Below are positions 40,516-50,645 of a DNA stretch of 64,000 nucleotides, in pieces. The translations under genes were made by a program, and so were the position numbers. Position 1 is the stretch's first letter. Every line of letters starts with the position of its first letter. The stretch comes from Phascolarctos cinereus. Its lineage: Eukaryota > Chordata > Mammalia > Diprotodontia > Phascolarctidae. The notes beneath the pieces are model-generated. The model ran no database searches and was not told the DNA's origin. It saw only the letters and a list, made by a program, of their open reading frames with translations. The stretch spans positions 1,422,001 through 1,486,000 of the forward strand of contig NW_018344009.1 in NCBI RefSeq assembly GCF_002099425.1, written 5' to 3'.

Positions 40516-41204
40516 AATACCACTACCAGGTCAGTATCCAAAGAGATAAAAAAGAAAAAAGAAAAAGACCCACATATACAAAAATATTTGTAGCAGCTCT
40601 TTTTGTGGTGGCAGAGAATTGGAAATTGAGGGGATGCCCATCCATTGGGGAATGGCTGAACAAGTTGTGGTATATGAAGGTAATGGAATGCTATTGTGCT
40701 ATAAGAAATGATGAGCAGGTGGACTTCAGAAAAACCTGGAAGGACTTGTATGGTCTGATGCTGAGTGAAGTGAGTAGAACCAGGAGAACATTGTACACAA
40801 TAATAGCCACATTGTGTGATGACTGACTTGGATAGACTTAGCTCTTCTCAGCAATGCAATGACCTAAGACATCTCCAAAAGACTCATGATGGAAAATGCT
40901 GTCCACATCTAGAGAAAGAACGATGGAGTCTGAATGCAGATAAAAGCATACTGTTTTCTCTTTTTTTCTTTCTTATGATTTCTCCCTTTTGTTCTTATTC
41001 TTCTTTCACCACATCACTAATGTGGAAATGTGTTTAATATGATTGTACATGTATAGCCTCTATCAGATTGAATACCATCTTGGGGAGGGAAGAAAGGAGA
41101 AAGGGAGAAAAAAAATTGGAACTCAAAATCTTATAAAAGTGAATGTTGAAAACTATCTTTACATGAAATTGGAAAAAATAAAATACTATTAAGTGGGGGG
41201 GGTA
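40516..41204 (+). mobile_element. L1, 5'-truncated 3' end with ORF2 C-terminus
   Basis: A 0.7-kb insertion. The open frame 40509-40826 encodes TKIFVAALFVVAENWKLRGC, IGEWLNKLWYMKVMECYCAI and RKTWKDLYGLMLSEVSRTRR, the counterpart of the human ORF2p end (TRMFTAALFTIAKTWN...). The 3' UTR and an aataaaatac end follow. The intact frame and nearly perfect target-site duplication mark it as one of the younger L1 insertions here. Confidence 0.95.
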
Positions 41205-41220
41205 CAAATTATCTGGAAGG
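41205..41220 (+). repeat. Target-site duplication, right copy
   Basis: caaattatctggaagg; pairs with 40500-40515. Confidence 0.93.
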
Positions 41221-41505
41221 CTCTATTGCACTCCCTGAACTTTTTCTTTCCCTATGCTGTAGGCACATAACCTACAAGGACACTTCTCTCTGATGCCCTC
41301 AGGCACTTCGGGCATATGGTGTCATGCAGCTGGAATGGCTGGCATGACTCAGCCCAATTGCCTGGATCAACAGATATTCAGAGGCTTGGGGGGAAACATA
41401 AAGAACCCTGGAGATCAGGGTCTTCGGAACAGGTGGGGATGAAATTGCTCCTCTGACTCACCTGGGATAGGTAAGTGATGACTTATGATGCTCATCACAT
41501 TGTCA
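41221..41505. other. Unannotated stretch
   Basis: Nothing recognised. Confidence 0.4.
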
Positions 41506-41509
41506 GGGG

Positions 41510-41585
41510 GCTTCTCATTCATTCTACAAACATTTATTGAACCCCTACTATGTACAAGGCTCTATGGAGAGTGCAAAGTTACCTA
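41510..41585 (-). mobile_element. L2 3' end scrap, antisense
   Basis: ctcattcattctacaaacat, ttattgaacccctactatgt. Confidence 0.8.
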
Positions 41586-41604
41586 TTTATGAGGGTGCTG
41601 ATGC

Positions 41605-41745
41605 TGGAGGGTTAGCACAGCAGACTGGCTTGAGAGCTAACCTCAAAGCAACGACTTGGGTTTGAGTCTTACCTCTGACGTAGATTTGCTGTATGACCTA
41701 GGCAAATGTTTTAACTTCTCCATGCCCCCAATCAATTCTCCAATA
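41605..41745 (+). mobile_element. MIR-type SINE, decayed
   Basis: ctggagggttagcacagcag, cgacttgggtttgagtctta, gctgtatgacctaggcaaat. Confidence 0.65.
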
Positions 41746-41837
41746 CTACAGGCACAAAAAAACAAAATGTGCTGATCCATATTAGTATGGGAAGTCCCTC
41801 CCAAGAGCTCCCTACACCAATGAAATTACAGTAATTT

Positions 41838-42055
41838 CTAGTCAAGTCAAGAAATATTTATTAAGCACCTACTGTGTGCCAGGCACTTTGCTTAATTCTG
41901 GGGATAAAAGAAAGGTAAAAGACAGTCCCTCCCCTCAAGGAATTTACAGCCTAATAAGGGACACAACATTCAAACTGTATAAAGAAGAATATATACAGGA
42001 TAAATTAGAGATAATCAACAGAGGGAGACCACTGGCACACCAGCTGAGCACAAAA
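41838..42055 (-). mobile_element. L2 3' end, antisense
   Basis: agaaatatttattaagcacc, tactgtgtgccaggcacttt, aaggaatttacagcctaata, gaatatatacaggataaatt. Confidence 0.92.
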
Positions 42056-42130
42056 ATCCCTAGCTCCTAGCACAAATTAATCCTCCTGGCACATAGTAGG
42101 CACTTGCTATGTGCTTGCTGATTGGTTGGT
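42056..42130 (+). mobile_element. L2 3' end scrap, sense
   Basis: tcctggcacatagtaggcac and tgcttgctgattggttgg: an opposite-strand L2 end between two antisense L2 parts. Confidence 0.8.
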
Positions 42131-42600
42131 TGAAAAGCACAGGTGAGAGGAGCTTAAGTCTGAACCAGGTTGGTGGCAGGGAGAGGACAAAAGCCAGAGA
42201 CATTGGGCAGAGAACTTGACCATTGATTGATAAAGGTGTCAAAGATAACTCCAGTTTTGAATACAAGCGACTGGGAGGATGGGGGCACCATTAACAGAAA
42301 TAGAGAAGTTAGTCTGTGCAATGAGGGGACTTGAGCTCTAGTCCATTTCCAAGTCAATGACTCTACCTGTGGCTTTGGAGAAGGGACAGGTGTGCTTAGG
42401 AAGATGGGTTGAGATTCCAAGAGATGCGAGTATGGTGCTAAGGAGGGTAGGGACATCCAGGTGGAGATAGCAGGCAGCTGGAAATTCAGGATGGGAGTTC
42501 AGTGGAAAGACCTGGGCTAGAGATAGAGATCTGGGCATCATCTGTGAAGAAGTGATTGCTGAACCTGTGAGAAGGGCTGCTCTCTCTGAGGTGGAGAAAG
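42131..42600 (-). mobile_element. L2 LINE interior, antisense
   Basis: ataactccagttttgaatac, actgggaggatgggggcacc, attaacagaaatagagaagt, gacatccaggtggagatagc, gatctgggcatcatctgtga: the reversed L2 RT region. Confidence 0.85.
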
Positions 42601-42760
42601 AAGAAAGGAGGGCTGAGGGACAGAAGCTTAAGGACTGCTTACTTTAAGGGGGAGTGAGAGAAGGCAAGGTTCTAAAATTCCATAAATAAAAAATCCAAAA
42701 GCAAGAAAGGAAAGAAGCAAATCATGCATTTTGGAGTCAATTCTTTTTAAGTTTCCATAG
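42601..42760. other. Unannotated stretch
   Basis: Nothing recognised. Confidence 0.4.
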
Positions 42761-42764
42761 TTTC

Positions 42765-42905
42765 AGAGCCCTCCTAGTGTAAACACTTCACTTTGCAGAT
42801 GAGGAACTTGCCTTGCCTATGGTTATATAGGTAATAAGTGGATGGAAAAGTTGGGACGTGAACCCCAAGTCCAGAGCTCTAGTCTCATGTGCCACATTGT
42901 CTCTT
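42765..42905 (-). mobile_element. L3-tailed/MIR-type SINE fragment, antisense
   Basis: actttgcagatgaggaactt and gacgtgaaccccaagtccag. Confidence 0.65.
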
Positions 42906-42934
42906 GTATTAAGGGTGGGGATGAGGACAGAAGC

Positions 42935-43040
42935 TAGCTGAGGTCAACTCTGTGGTTCTTGGCAAGATATTTCACCTTTTGGGTGCTCAGTTTCTTCCTC
43001 TGGACCAGAGGATCTTTAAGATCCCTTCCTGACTATGACA
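42935..43040 (+). mobile_element. L3-tailed SINE, decayed
   Basis: ggtgctcagtttcttcctct and ggatctttaagatcccttcc. Confidence 0.65.
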
Positions 43041-43859
43041 ATTTAAAAAATTAGAGGGATATAGTTTCTGGCCAGCACATTATTAATAAAAATATGGTCA
43101 TTGGGCCGTACCTCTTAGACCAAAGACCCCTAACAGTGCTGAACTCACAGTTTACATGCCCTTCAATGAGCAGATGTGGCTATATTAAAATGAGGGTCTT
43201 GGGTACTTGATCTGCGTCACCCAAATCTTGGTTAGTAGAGACATCAATTTCCATATCACTTGTTCAGAAAAAAAAAAAGAGAGAATCCACACTTTCCTAG
43301 ACCTGTCTGAGCAAACACAATGAGCAGGAATATACCCATTATTAGCCCAAACTTAGAATTTCTTTTACTGTCTGTTAAGATCTCAACCTGGGTAAATATA
43401 TTTAAGACAGATTTCTCACACTAGTTGACTTCTGGATGAGGAAGTAGAAAAGGGGAAAAACCTTGGTCCTAATACAGTAATTAAGTATTAAATACAAGAG
43501 AGAAATATTCATTTCTCGCATGACCTAGACCCTATGAACTATGAACTGTCAGATCAATGATCTAAGAGGATGTAGGATGAGCCAACGGATTCCAGAAGTC
43601 CCCAAGAAAAGTTAACCTTGGCCCTTCCTTTCCCCAACTTGCAGCTGTCCCGTGGCCACCCCACCCCAGCTCCTTCCCAAGCAGGAGCTGCCAGCTGCCC
43701 CCTGCCCTGTGAAGAATGGATTGGTTCTACCTGTCTTGCCATTACAAATTGAGGCTCATCAGAAGCCATTAGTGGGGCTCAGGAGGGCCAGCGACTGGGG
43801 GTGGGAGACTAGGGGAAGGTGCTAAACCAGGAAGGGGTGGGTGAGCCCATAAGCACTGA
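43041..43859. other. Unannotated, repeat-poor stretch
   Basis: One of the few long repeat-free stretches. AT-rich motifs at 43080-43200 (cattattaataaaaatatgg, ggctatattaaaatgagggt) and an A run at 43268-43279; no exon or RNA recognised. Confidence 0.45.
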
Positions 43860-44085
43860 CACTTTACCTGCCTTCTTGGTGGTAATTAACCCTGTGCTAA
43901 TGAAGTGAGGCGGGAGAGGCGATGTTAGTAAGAAGCAGGCTCATCAAGGAGCTGTACCACTGCTAATGAGGACATTCTGGGCTAATCTCTCCCTTGTACC
44001 CCCCCCCATTGTTTTAATATTGGTTAATTTCACTCTAACATAGATTAATTGCCAACTTCCCACCTGGACTGCTTGGAGTTGAAGT
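43860..44085. promoter_or_regulatory. Candidate conserved non-coding element, TAAT-rich
   Basis: Six TAAT cores in 190 bases: ggtaattaaccctg (TAATTAA 43883-43889), gtgctaatgaagtg, ctgctaatgagga, gggctaatctc, ttggttaatttcac and agattaattgccaa, plus CACCTG E-box-like sites at both ends. Not repeat-derived and flanked by repeat-poor DNA. Inference: developmental enhancer. Confidence 0.4.
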
Positions 44086-44299
44086 TTGTTAAATGTTGGG
44101 AGCTTTCCTTGGGGCTGTGCCAGACCCTGAAATGAGGGAGTGAGTGGGCTGAGAGGTGGGGTGGGGAGGGGTACTAGGCATCAGGGGCCAGGAGGACTAC
44201 AGCTTGTTTATTACCTGCTCTTCCCTATTCCAGGCTCACACTGTGCCTAAACCTTCTCAAGCGGCTGTCTGTCCATTTCTCTCCCATATTTGGAGAGTG
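44086..44299. other. Unannotated stretch
   Basis: Nothing recognised. Confidence 0.4.
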
Positions 44300-44430
44300 G
44301 TCATAGGATTGTAGATCTATAGTTATCAGAGACCTCAGAGACCATCTAGTCCATTCCCTTCACTTTACAAATGAGGAAACTGAGGCCCAGAGAGAGCTCA
44401 ATATCACACAAGTGTCAGAAACAGGAAGGG
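44300..44430 (-). mobile_element. L3-tailed SINE, antisense
   Basis: ggattgtagatctatagtta, gaccatctagtccattccct, atgaggaaactgaggcccag. Confidence 0.85.
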
Positions 44431-44519
44431 AGCACAAAAGGTTCCAGAGTCAGGGCTCCCTGCTACAGGAACTGGATAGTCATTGTCACTGGTGAAGAAA
44501 TCCAAGTGAGAGGCAAAGC

Positions 44520-44685
44520 CCTCTCAGAGGGTAGAGGTCAGAAGATCCAGCTCGAAGACTAATTCCACTGTCTGCAACTGTAGGCATGTCTCTTCTATCT
44601 GGCCTCCAATTTCCTTGCCTACAAAGCGAGGGCACTAGAGTAGATGTCTCCCAAGCGCCTTCCAGATGGAGAGTATGGTTAAGTG
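44520..44685 (+). mobile_element. L3-tailed SINE, decayed
   Basis: ctggcctccaatttccttgc, gggcactagagtagatgtct, cccaagcgccttccagatgg. Confidence 0.6.
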
Positions 44686-45070
44686 TTTCCTTATACCTGG
44701 CCCAATTGCTTTTGTTGCAGCCAGAGATCAGGAGTAGAATTTTCTTGTTCTGTCCTGGAGGTGCTTAGAACACTGTTAATCTCTCTCCTCCCTTCCTGAG
44801 GTCCCTGATCATTCCCTTCAGATCCTTTCCATCCTCGGGCTTAAATAATCCATCTGACATTGTGGGAATTTGTCTTCCCATCTATCCAGGGCTTCAGAGT
44901 AAACAAACCTAAGCCAGGAAAGGCTGTGGCCGAATGTGCTCTGGGAGAGCCTACATCCCCACCCCTCCTCCTATCAATTATCCAACCCACCAGGATTCTC
45001 TGAGCCCAGAGCTGGACAAGGGCATCAAGGGAGCACACTTGCAGGAACTGGTACCTGACAGAAAGGAGCT
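44686..45070. other. Unannotated stretch
   Basis: Nothing recognised. Confidence 0.4.
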
Positions 45071-45074
45071 CCCA

Positions 45075-45188
45075 AACCATGTATCAATCAACCAATCAGC
45101 AGTCATTTTATATTAAAGGTATATTATGTGCAGGGGATCTAAAGAAGTCCCTGCCTTCAAGAAGCTTACAGCCTAAGGGGTGGAGACA
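45075..45188 (-). mobile_element. L2 3' end, antisense
   Basis: caatcaaccaatcagcagtc, ggtatattatgtgcagggga, gccttcaagaagcttacagc. Confidence 0.8.
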
Positions 45189-45191
45189 AGT

Positions 45192-45450
45192 AGTGAATGA
45201 AACAGTCAATAAGCATTTATTAATCACCTACTATGGGGCAGGTAGGGTGCCAAGCACTAGGGATACAAAGAAAGGCAAAAGACAGTCCCTGCCCTTGAAG
45301 GACTCACAATCCAACAAGGGAGGCGACCAAAGAACAAATATATACAAACAAGTTCTGTAACAGCCTTGGGAAACAGGTAGTAGAGATGGGAATGGGACAA
45401 ATAGGAAATAATTAACAGAGGGAAGGTACTGGACAACATTCTCTGCTTCA
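45192..45450 (-). mobile_element. L2 3' end, antisense, second copy
   Basis: caataagcatttattaatca, ggtgccaagcactagggata, caaagaaaggcaaaagacag, acaaatatatacaaacaagt, ggaaataattaacagaggga. Confidence 0.93.
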
Positions 45451-45539
45451 GCATCCTCTGCTCCCAACCCAATGCTTTGTCATCTAAGCCAATTCTTGTG
45501 TGATTCTAGTGGTTCTTCCATAAAACCTCCATGGAGGAT

Positions 45540-45645
45540 AATAACAGTAATACACAAACAACAATTTAGCTTTACAAAGCAATTTCCTCACAACAGCCTT
45601 CAGAAACAAATAGTAGAAATGGGGACTGGACCCGAGATTTCATTG
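45540..45645 (-). mobile_element. MIR-type SINE part, antisense
   Basis: aacagtaatacacaaacaac, tttacaaagcaatttcctca, caacagccttcagaaacaaa. Confidence 0.7.
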
Positions 45646-45714
45646 GCATAGAAAACTCACTCTACCAATGTTGACACCTTCTCTGCAATTTACAATCTTA
45701 GAAAGTGGCTTGGA

Positions 45715-45753
45715 GCTAATTAATCAAATGTATTAATTAGCTAATTAATCAAA
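45715..45753. repeat. AT-rich palindrome within a direct repeat
   Basis: Direct repeat gctaattaatcaaa at 45715-45728 and 45740-45753; the perfect 18-bp palindrome ATTAATTAGCTAATTAAT spans 45732-45749. Confidence 0.95.
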
Positions 45754-45870
45754 CTTGCCTAAGGGTCACATAGCCTATGTGTATCTAAGGCTAGACTTGA
45801 ACCCAGCTCTTTCTGGCTTTGAGGCCAGCTCTGTACCCACTATTCCAGGCTGCCTACTGAAGTAGGGCAT
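45754..45870 (-). mobile_element. MIR-type SINE part, antisense
   Basis: tgcctaagggtcacatagcc, gacttgaacccagctctttc, acccactattccaggctgcc. Confidence 0.75.
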
Positions 45871-45889
45871 GCCAGTAGTAATTTTTTTT

Positions 45890-46183
45890 TTGACAGATGT
45901 GGGAAGCAAAGCTCAGAGAAATTTAGTAATTTGTCCAAGGACACACAGCTAGGAGGCTTTGGTGCCAAGCTCTGAACCTCTCTCTCTTCCAGCTCCCAGC
46001 ACTGGCTCCACTACCCCACAACACCAGCTTTCCTTCTTTTCTTTTAATATTTTTATGGCTACCCATACAACCGCCAGGCTGTCCATCTGTTATCTCACTC
46101 TAGCTACTCACTGGGACCACCTCCTTTTCCTCTCAACCATATCCTTGAAGCCACTTTAAGAATGCAAATCATCCCTGGTAACA
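45890..46183. other. Mostly unannotated stretch
   Basis: 45890-45990 is an antisense SINE scrap (gctcagagaaatttagtaat, ggacacacagctaggaggct). The rest shows nothing. Confidence 0.45.
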
Positions 46184-46310
46184 GGCTGCAGGCTCCTGAC
46201 ACCCAGCAGGCTTCTCTTCATTGCCCTCTGGGTCACCTGCAATTTGGATTCTTCTGAGATTTTGATGCTCCATGGTTCCTAGCCTTATGGCACCAGCGAG
46301 AAAATATCAG
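46184..46310 (+). repeat. Unidentified repeat, copy 1 of a diverged pair
   Basis: Shares order and wording with 49409-49530: cattgccctctgggtcacct / tattgccctttgggtcagtt, then ttttgatgctccatggttcc / gctgtgatgctctgtgattt. Diverged, with small gaps; family not recognised. Confidence 0.5.
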
Positions 46311-46629
46311 TAGTGAAAAGAAAGGCTTTTGTGGCAGCAGGTAGCATGGGATCACTGTGATTGCAACATCGGCTTCCAAATGTGATCCTGTCTCCAATCT
46401 TGGCCTCCTGTTTAATTCTGGGCTCAGTTCACTCTCCATCTGCAAGGTCTGTCCAGTGTATATGCAGTGAAGGGTTCACTCAATGGGATGTCCAAACACC
46501 AGCATGTGGCTGGTGGCAATACACATTCAGGCTGGGCAATACATATTTTTTTCCATCCTCCTGGTTTTTCCTTTGTGAATTGCATGAGTAATCTGTTTTG
46601 AGTGGCCAAGGAGGTCCTGTAGCATCCAA
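46311..46629. other. Unannotated stretch
   Basis: Nothing recognised. Confidence 0.4.
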
Positions 46630-46880
46630 GGGCTAAATGATGATAATAAAGATAACTGGCATTTACAAAGCTCATCAAAGCTTACAAACATTTGACCCTC
46701 ATTACAACCCCATGGGGTAAGTGCTTCAGCTACTATTATCCCCATTTTTCATATAAGAAAACTGAGGCTCAAGAAAGTGACTTACCCAGGGTCACACAGC
46801 CAATGAATTTCTAAAGCAGGATTTAAATCCAGGTCTTCTTGAGTTTAGGGGTCTTTCCCTAAAACACACTGTCTCTCACT
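46630..46880 (-). mobile_element. MIR-type SINE, antisense, near full length
   Basis: atgatgataataaagataac, ctggcatttacaaagctcat, atccccatttttcatataag, agtgacttacccagggtcac. Confidence 0.93.
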
Positions 46881-46899
46881 GTAATCCTCACAGTGATAT

Positions 46900-47012
46900 C
46901 CAATGAATCAATCAACCAATAAGCATCTATTAGGACCTATTATGTGCTAAGTGCAAGGCACACAAATACAAAAATGAGACAATCCTGTCCTCAAGGACAT
47001 GACATTCTCTTG
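46900..47012 (-). mobile_element. L2 3' end, antisense
   Basis: aatcaatcaaccaataagca, tctattaggacctattatgt, cctgtcctcaaggacatgac. Confidence 0.88.
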
Positions 47013-48104
47013 GACCATCCACATGTAATAGCTTCTGGATAATGCCACAATCTGCCAGGAGCTCCTCTTCTATTTGGACTCTATGAGATGACCTGCATGA
47101 TAGCTTTAGCAAGGAAATGTCACCCTGCTTGATGCCTGACTTAATGGAACAAAGTTTTCTTTGTATCTACACCTTATGTAATCAACCAAATGCATGAGAG
47201 ATGCCATGATGGAGAAGAGATATCAGCGCTATTTTGCTCTAATGAATCAATTTTTGTTTGGAGCTTGTTTTTGTCTTTAAAAAAATAGTGATCTCATATC
47301 TGCTGCACCTCTCTGAAAATTGTATAACTATCTAGATGTGGTCTGCTGTAGAGAATTATCTGCCAAAGGATGGATAATACAAAGTTTACATAACATTTTC
47401 TTTGTGATAACCCTATGAGTTCCTTCTTTGTGCTTTTGTCAAGAATGCCTGTGGTACATAGAGATGTATATAGACCATTCTCATAAAAATATTAAGGAGA
47501 TAAGAAAGTAAGCATTGGCTTGGGATTGTGATAGAGAGAAAAATTCCCTGCCATGGACCCCTTTGACAGGCTGCTGAAGCATAGATTATAAAATAAAATA
47601 TTTGCCTTGTACACAGGCATTTAATAAATGCTTCTTGATCGATCGATTGATTGACCAGTTAGCTTATCATCAATGGCAATGATGGAGGATCACCAGATCC
47701 ATCCCTGCGTATCCAGTGAAAGGTCATCTAATTCCCCATCCCTAATCTCAGAGACATGGGTATAGAAATGAAGCTCCCGGCCCATTCTAGACTCATACGT
47801 TGTGTTGCTTACCAGTGGTGGTGAAATATCAGCCTTAAATCATCCCCATTCTCTCACCTAGCCTCACTTGTGACTAGGTCCACATATTTATGAAAAAGAA
47901 GACTGGGTAGAAAGCACAGCTTTTGTCCAGGAATAAAAAGAAGACCACTGATTCCTATGGAAGGTCAAATAAATTACTTTGACCTCATCACTCCTTTATT
48001 GTAACACAGAGATATTCTTCTGGGAAGGATTTATACAGCAATCATTGGCCACCGGGTTTAAAGGCTAGCCACCCTCAAAGTTCTTCATAATATCTATTCT
48101 GAAG
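47013..48104. other. Repeat-poor stretch
   Basis: No repeat apart from a short sense L2 end near 47615-47650 (acaggcatttaataaatgct). 47130-47260 (aacaaagttttctttgtatc, gctctaatgaatcaattttt) has SOX-like ACAAAG and TAAT motifs and might be conserved. Confidence 0.4.
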
Positions 48105-48265
48105 CACAATATTTGGAGTCAGAAACACCTAAATTTAAATTTGACCTCAGATACTTACTTGCTGTGTGATTCTGGGCAAATCACCTAAGCTCTCTAGGCT
48201 TCAGTTTTCTCATCTGTAAAATGGGAGATTTTGATTCAATGACCTCTGAAGGTCTGTTCCATCTC
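48105..48265 (+). mobile_element. L3-tailed SINE, full length
   Basis: atatttggagtcagaaacac, gctgtgtgattctgggcaaa, gcttcagttttctcatctgt, tgacctctgaaggtctgttc. Confidence 0.9.
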
Positions 48266-48274
48266 TCTGTCTCT

Positions 48275-48418
48275 CTTTTTTTTTGGTGAGGCAATTGGGG
48301 TTAAGTGACTTGCCCAGAGTCACACAGCTAGGGAGTGTTATGTGTCAGGCTAGATTTGAACTCAGGTCCTCCTGACTCCAAGGCCGGTGCTCTATCTACT
48401 GCTCCACCTAGCTGCCCC
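48275..48418 (-). mobile_element. Short tRNA SINE, antisense, full length
   Basis: T run, ggtgaggcaattggggttaa, gtgacttgcccagagtcaca, head gctccacctagctgcccc. It is inserted next to the tail of the sense SINE before it. Confidence 0.96.
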
Positions 48419-49084
48419 CCTGCTCCGTCTCTTAATCCATGATCACATGAAAGCCATTTTCTCCTGTTTGATCCTCAACAGAGGGGGAAAATACTTGACC
48501 TATCACCATCCTTATAAGAAATTTTCATTTGTTCATTCATGCATGCTTTCAACAAACAATGCTTGTTTTATGCAAAGCTCTTTGATTGATGCCAAAAGGA
48601 GTTAAAGAAGACTGTTCAATGGGGAGCCTTTAAGAGAAGACTTTTAGTAGAATAATTGCATCAGAGTTGTGTTTTAGTTGAATTAATATGACGTTAGTGT
48701 GTAGGATATATTGGTTATGTATGTATCGGGGAGAGACTAGAAGGGGTATGTTAGCTGTCCGGAAATTCTTCTGTTAAATTCTCCATCTATCAGGTTTCTA
48801 TCTTAATCTCTCTTCAGTTTCATCTGATATAGTGTCTTCCTTCTCCCACTTGTATAAATCTGTGATCTAAGTGGTGTGAGTATGCCCTCCACTAGCACAG
48901 ATAGCAACCCATCCATGTCTTCTCATACTGTGAACAGTATGAGAATAATTCTTGTCTATGGCCTTCCATAAAGCTCTCACAGAATCCACCTAACATGGCA
49001 GAGGAACTCTTCTGTATCTTTCAATGATTCCAGGATACCAGCACAAGATTTGGACTATCTATCTAAATTCCTTTGTTTTTTCTG
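48419..49084. other. Unannotated stretch
   Basis: An antisense L2 scrap may be present at 48535-48600 (gttcattcatgcatgctttc). Nothing else is recognised. Confidence 0.4.
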
Positions 49085-49340
49085 CCTGAGGCACAGTGGA
49101 TAGAATGCGGAACTTGGAGAAAGGAAAAGCCAGGTTCAAATCCCACCTCTGACCTCGAGTACCTGTGTGACCCTGGGCAAACTCCTTAACCTCCTTCACC
49201 CTTAGTTTCTACACCTATAGTGGATCATAATAGCTCCTACCTCCCAGAGTTACTGTGAGGATCAATTGAGCTAGTCTATATCAACTGCTTTGCAAACCTT
49301 CAGGAGCTATATCAGTGCTAGTTGTTATGATTGTTAACAG
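49085..49340 (+). mobile_element. MIR-type SINE, full length
   Basis: gaggcacagtggatagaatg, aggttcaaatcccacctctg, tgtgaccctgggcaaactcc, gagttactgtgaggatcaat, ctgctttgcaaaccttcagg, gtgctagttgttatgat. Confidence 0.93.
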
Positions 49341-49408
49341 TTCCTCTCCTTTTCTGGTCACGTATGTGTTTCAGACCCGATCTTCACATAAGTAGTTACT
49401 GCTAAGAT

Positions 49409-49530
49409 GCAGCAGCCTGCTTTCAGCCCCTCTGCATCTTTCTATTGCCCTTTGGGTCAGTTCAGTTTTGATCCTTCCGAGGCTGTGATGCTCTGTGATT
49501 TCCAGCCAGTGTCACTGAGAGAATGTACTT
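49409..49530 (+). repeat. Unidentified repeat, copy 2 of a diverged pair
   Basis: Partner of 46184-46310, same strand, 3.1 kb away. Confidence 0.5.
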
Positions 49531-49589
49531 TTGCAACAAGAGATCATTGAAGGGGATATTCCATTTCCCTAATGAGAACTCACCCAATC

Positions 49590-49800
49590 TCTCCTCTGGT
49601 TCCAACTAATTTTAAATTCTGGATCCAACTAATTGAGCCTCATTAAGTTCTGGCCAAGACTTATTCGCTGATATATTAATTCAATAGGCTGCACATACAG
49701 CAGCTGCTCATAATCTGGGGACTAAATATTCTTCATCCACTTGTGTTTTCTTGTGTGGATGGTTAAGCTAATCTCTTTTCAGTAGGTGTGGGATTTCACT
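49590..49800. promoter_or_regulatory. Candidate conserved non-coding element
   Basis: ccaactaattttaaattctg, ccaactaattgagcctcatt, atatattaattcaataggct, CAGCAGCTGCTC (E-box core CAGCTG, 49699-49710) and gttaagctaatctcttttca. Repeat-free, TAAT-rich. Inference only. Confidence 0.35.
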
Positions 49801-49814
49801 GAGGAGGACCTGTT

Positions 49815-50000
49815 GTTCAATTCAATTCAATTCAATAAGCATTTATTAAATGCCAACTATGTTCAAGGCATTATGTACTAGACATTAGCTATAAAAAAAA
49901 TTTTTTAAAGGGACAGATTCTTACCCTCAAGGAGTTTACAATATCCTGGGGGGAATGCAACATGTTCTCAGATAAATAAATGGAAAGTACTTTGAGGAGG
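49815..50000 (-). mobile_element. L2 LINE 3' end, antisense, first segment
   Basis: caattcaattcaattcaata, agcatttattaaatgccaac, accctcaaggagtttacaat; continues after the SINE at 50285-50530. Confidence 0.92.
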
Positions 50001-50019
50001 GCTAATGATAAGGATGGGG

Positions 50020-50275
50020 ATACTAATAATAACTTTTACATAGCTCAGTAAGGGTTACAAAGCATTTTACATACATATTCCATTTGATATTTAAAATAAC
50101 TCAGCAAAATAGGTCATATTCTCATCCTTATTTTGTAGATGAGCAAAGTGAGGCTGACCAAGGTTAAGTGACTTGCCCAGTATCACAGAGCTAGTAAGTA
50201 TCTGGAGACAGGCCTATTTGAACTCAGGTCTTCTTGACTCCAAGTCTAACACTCTAACCATGGAACCATTTGTTA
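50020..50275 (-). mobile_element. MIR-type SINE, antisense, within L2
   Basis: ctaataataacttttacata, gttacaaagcattttacata, cttattttgtagatgagcaa, ttaagtgacttgcccagtat, aactcaggtcttcttgactc. Confidence 0.92.
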
Positions 50276-50284
50276 CCTTTAAGC

Positions 50285-50530
50285 AACAAAGGCTTAAAGG
50301 AAAAGACAATACCTGGGCTGAAGCCTGAAGGACTAGGGATTCTAAGAGACAGAGGTGAGTGGGGGTGCATTCCAGGCATAGGCAAAAGCATGGAGGGAGG
50401 TGATAGAAAGTCTGCTACAAGGAACATCATTGTTCCAGCTCAGCTGTGATACAGTCTGTATGAAGGGAGGTAATGTGTACTGTGTCCTTAAAAGTTGACT
50501 GGAGCCAGGTTATGAAGAGCGTGAAAGGGA
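50285..50530 (-). mobile_element. L2 LINE, antisense, second segment
   Basis: gaagcctgaaggactaggga, gtgcattccaggcataggca, ggagccaggttatgaagagc. Confidence 0.85.
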
Positions 50531-50593
50531 TTGCCATAAATGATCTCTGCAGTCCTTCCCAGCTCTGACATTCTACGGGTCTTTGGGAGGTAT

Positions 50594-50595
<2 letters not shown>

Positions 50596-50643
<48 letters not shown>
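50596..50643 (+). repeat. (GT)24 microsatellite
   Basis: Uninterrupted GT run of about 48 bases. Confidence 0.97.

Positions 50644-50645
<2 letters not shown>

Noticed and set aside
40509-40826. Conserved-looking 105-residue protein
   Set aside because: It is the C-terminus of L1 ORF2, not a host gene.
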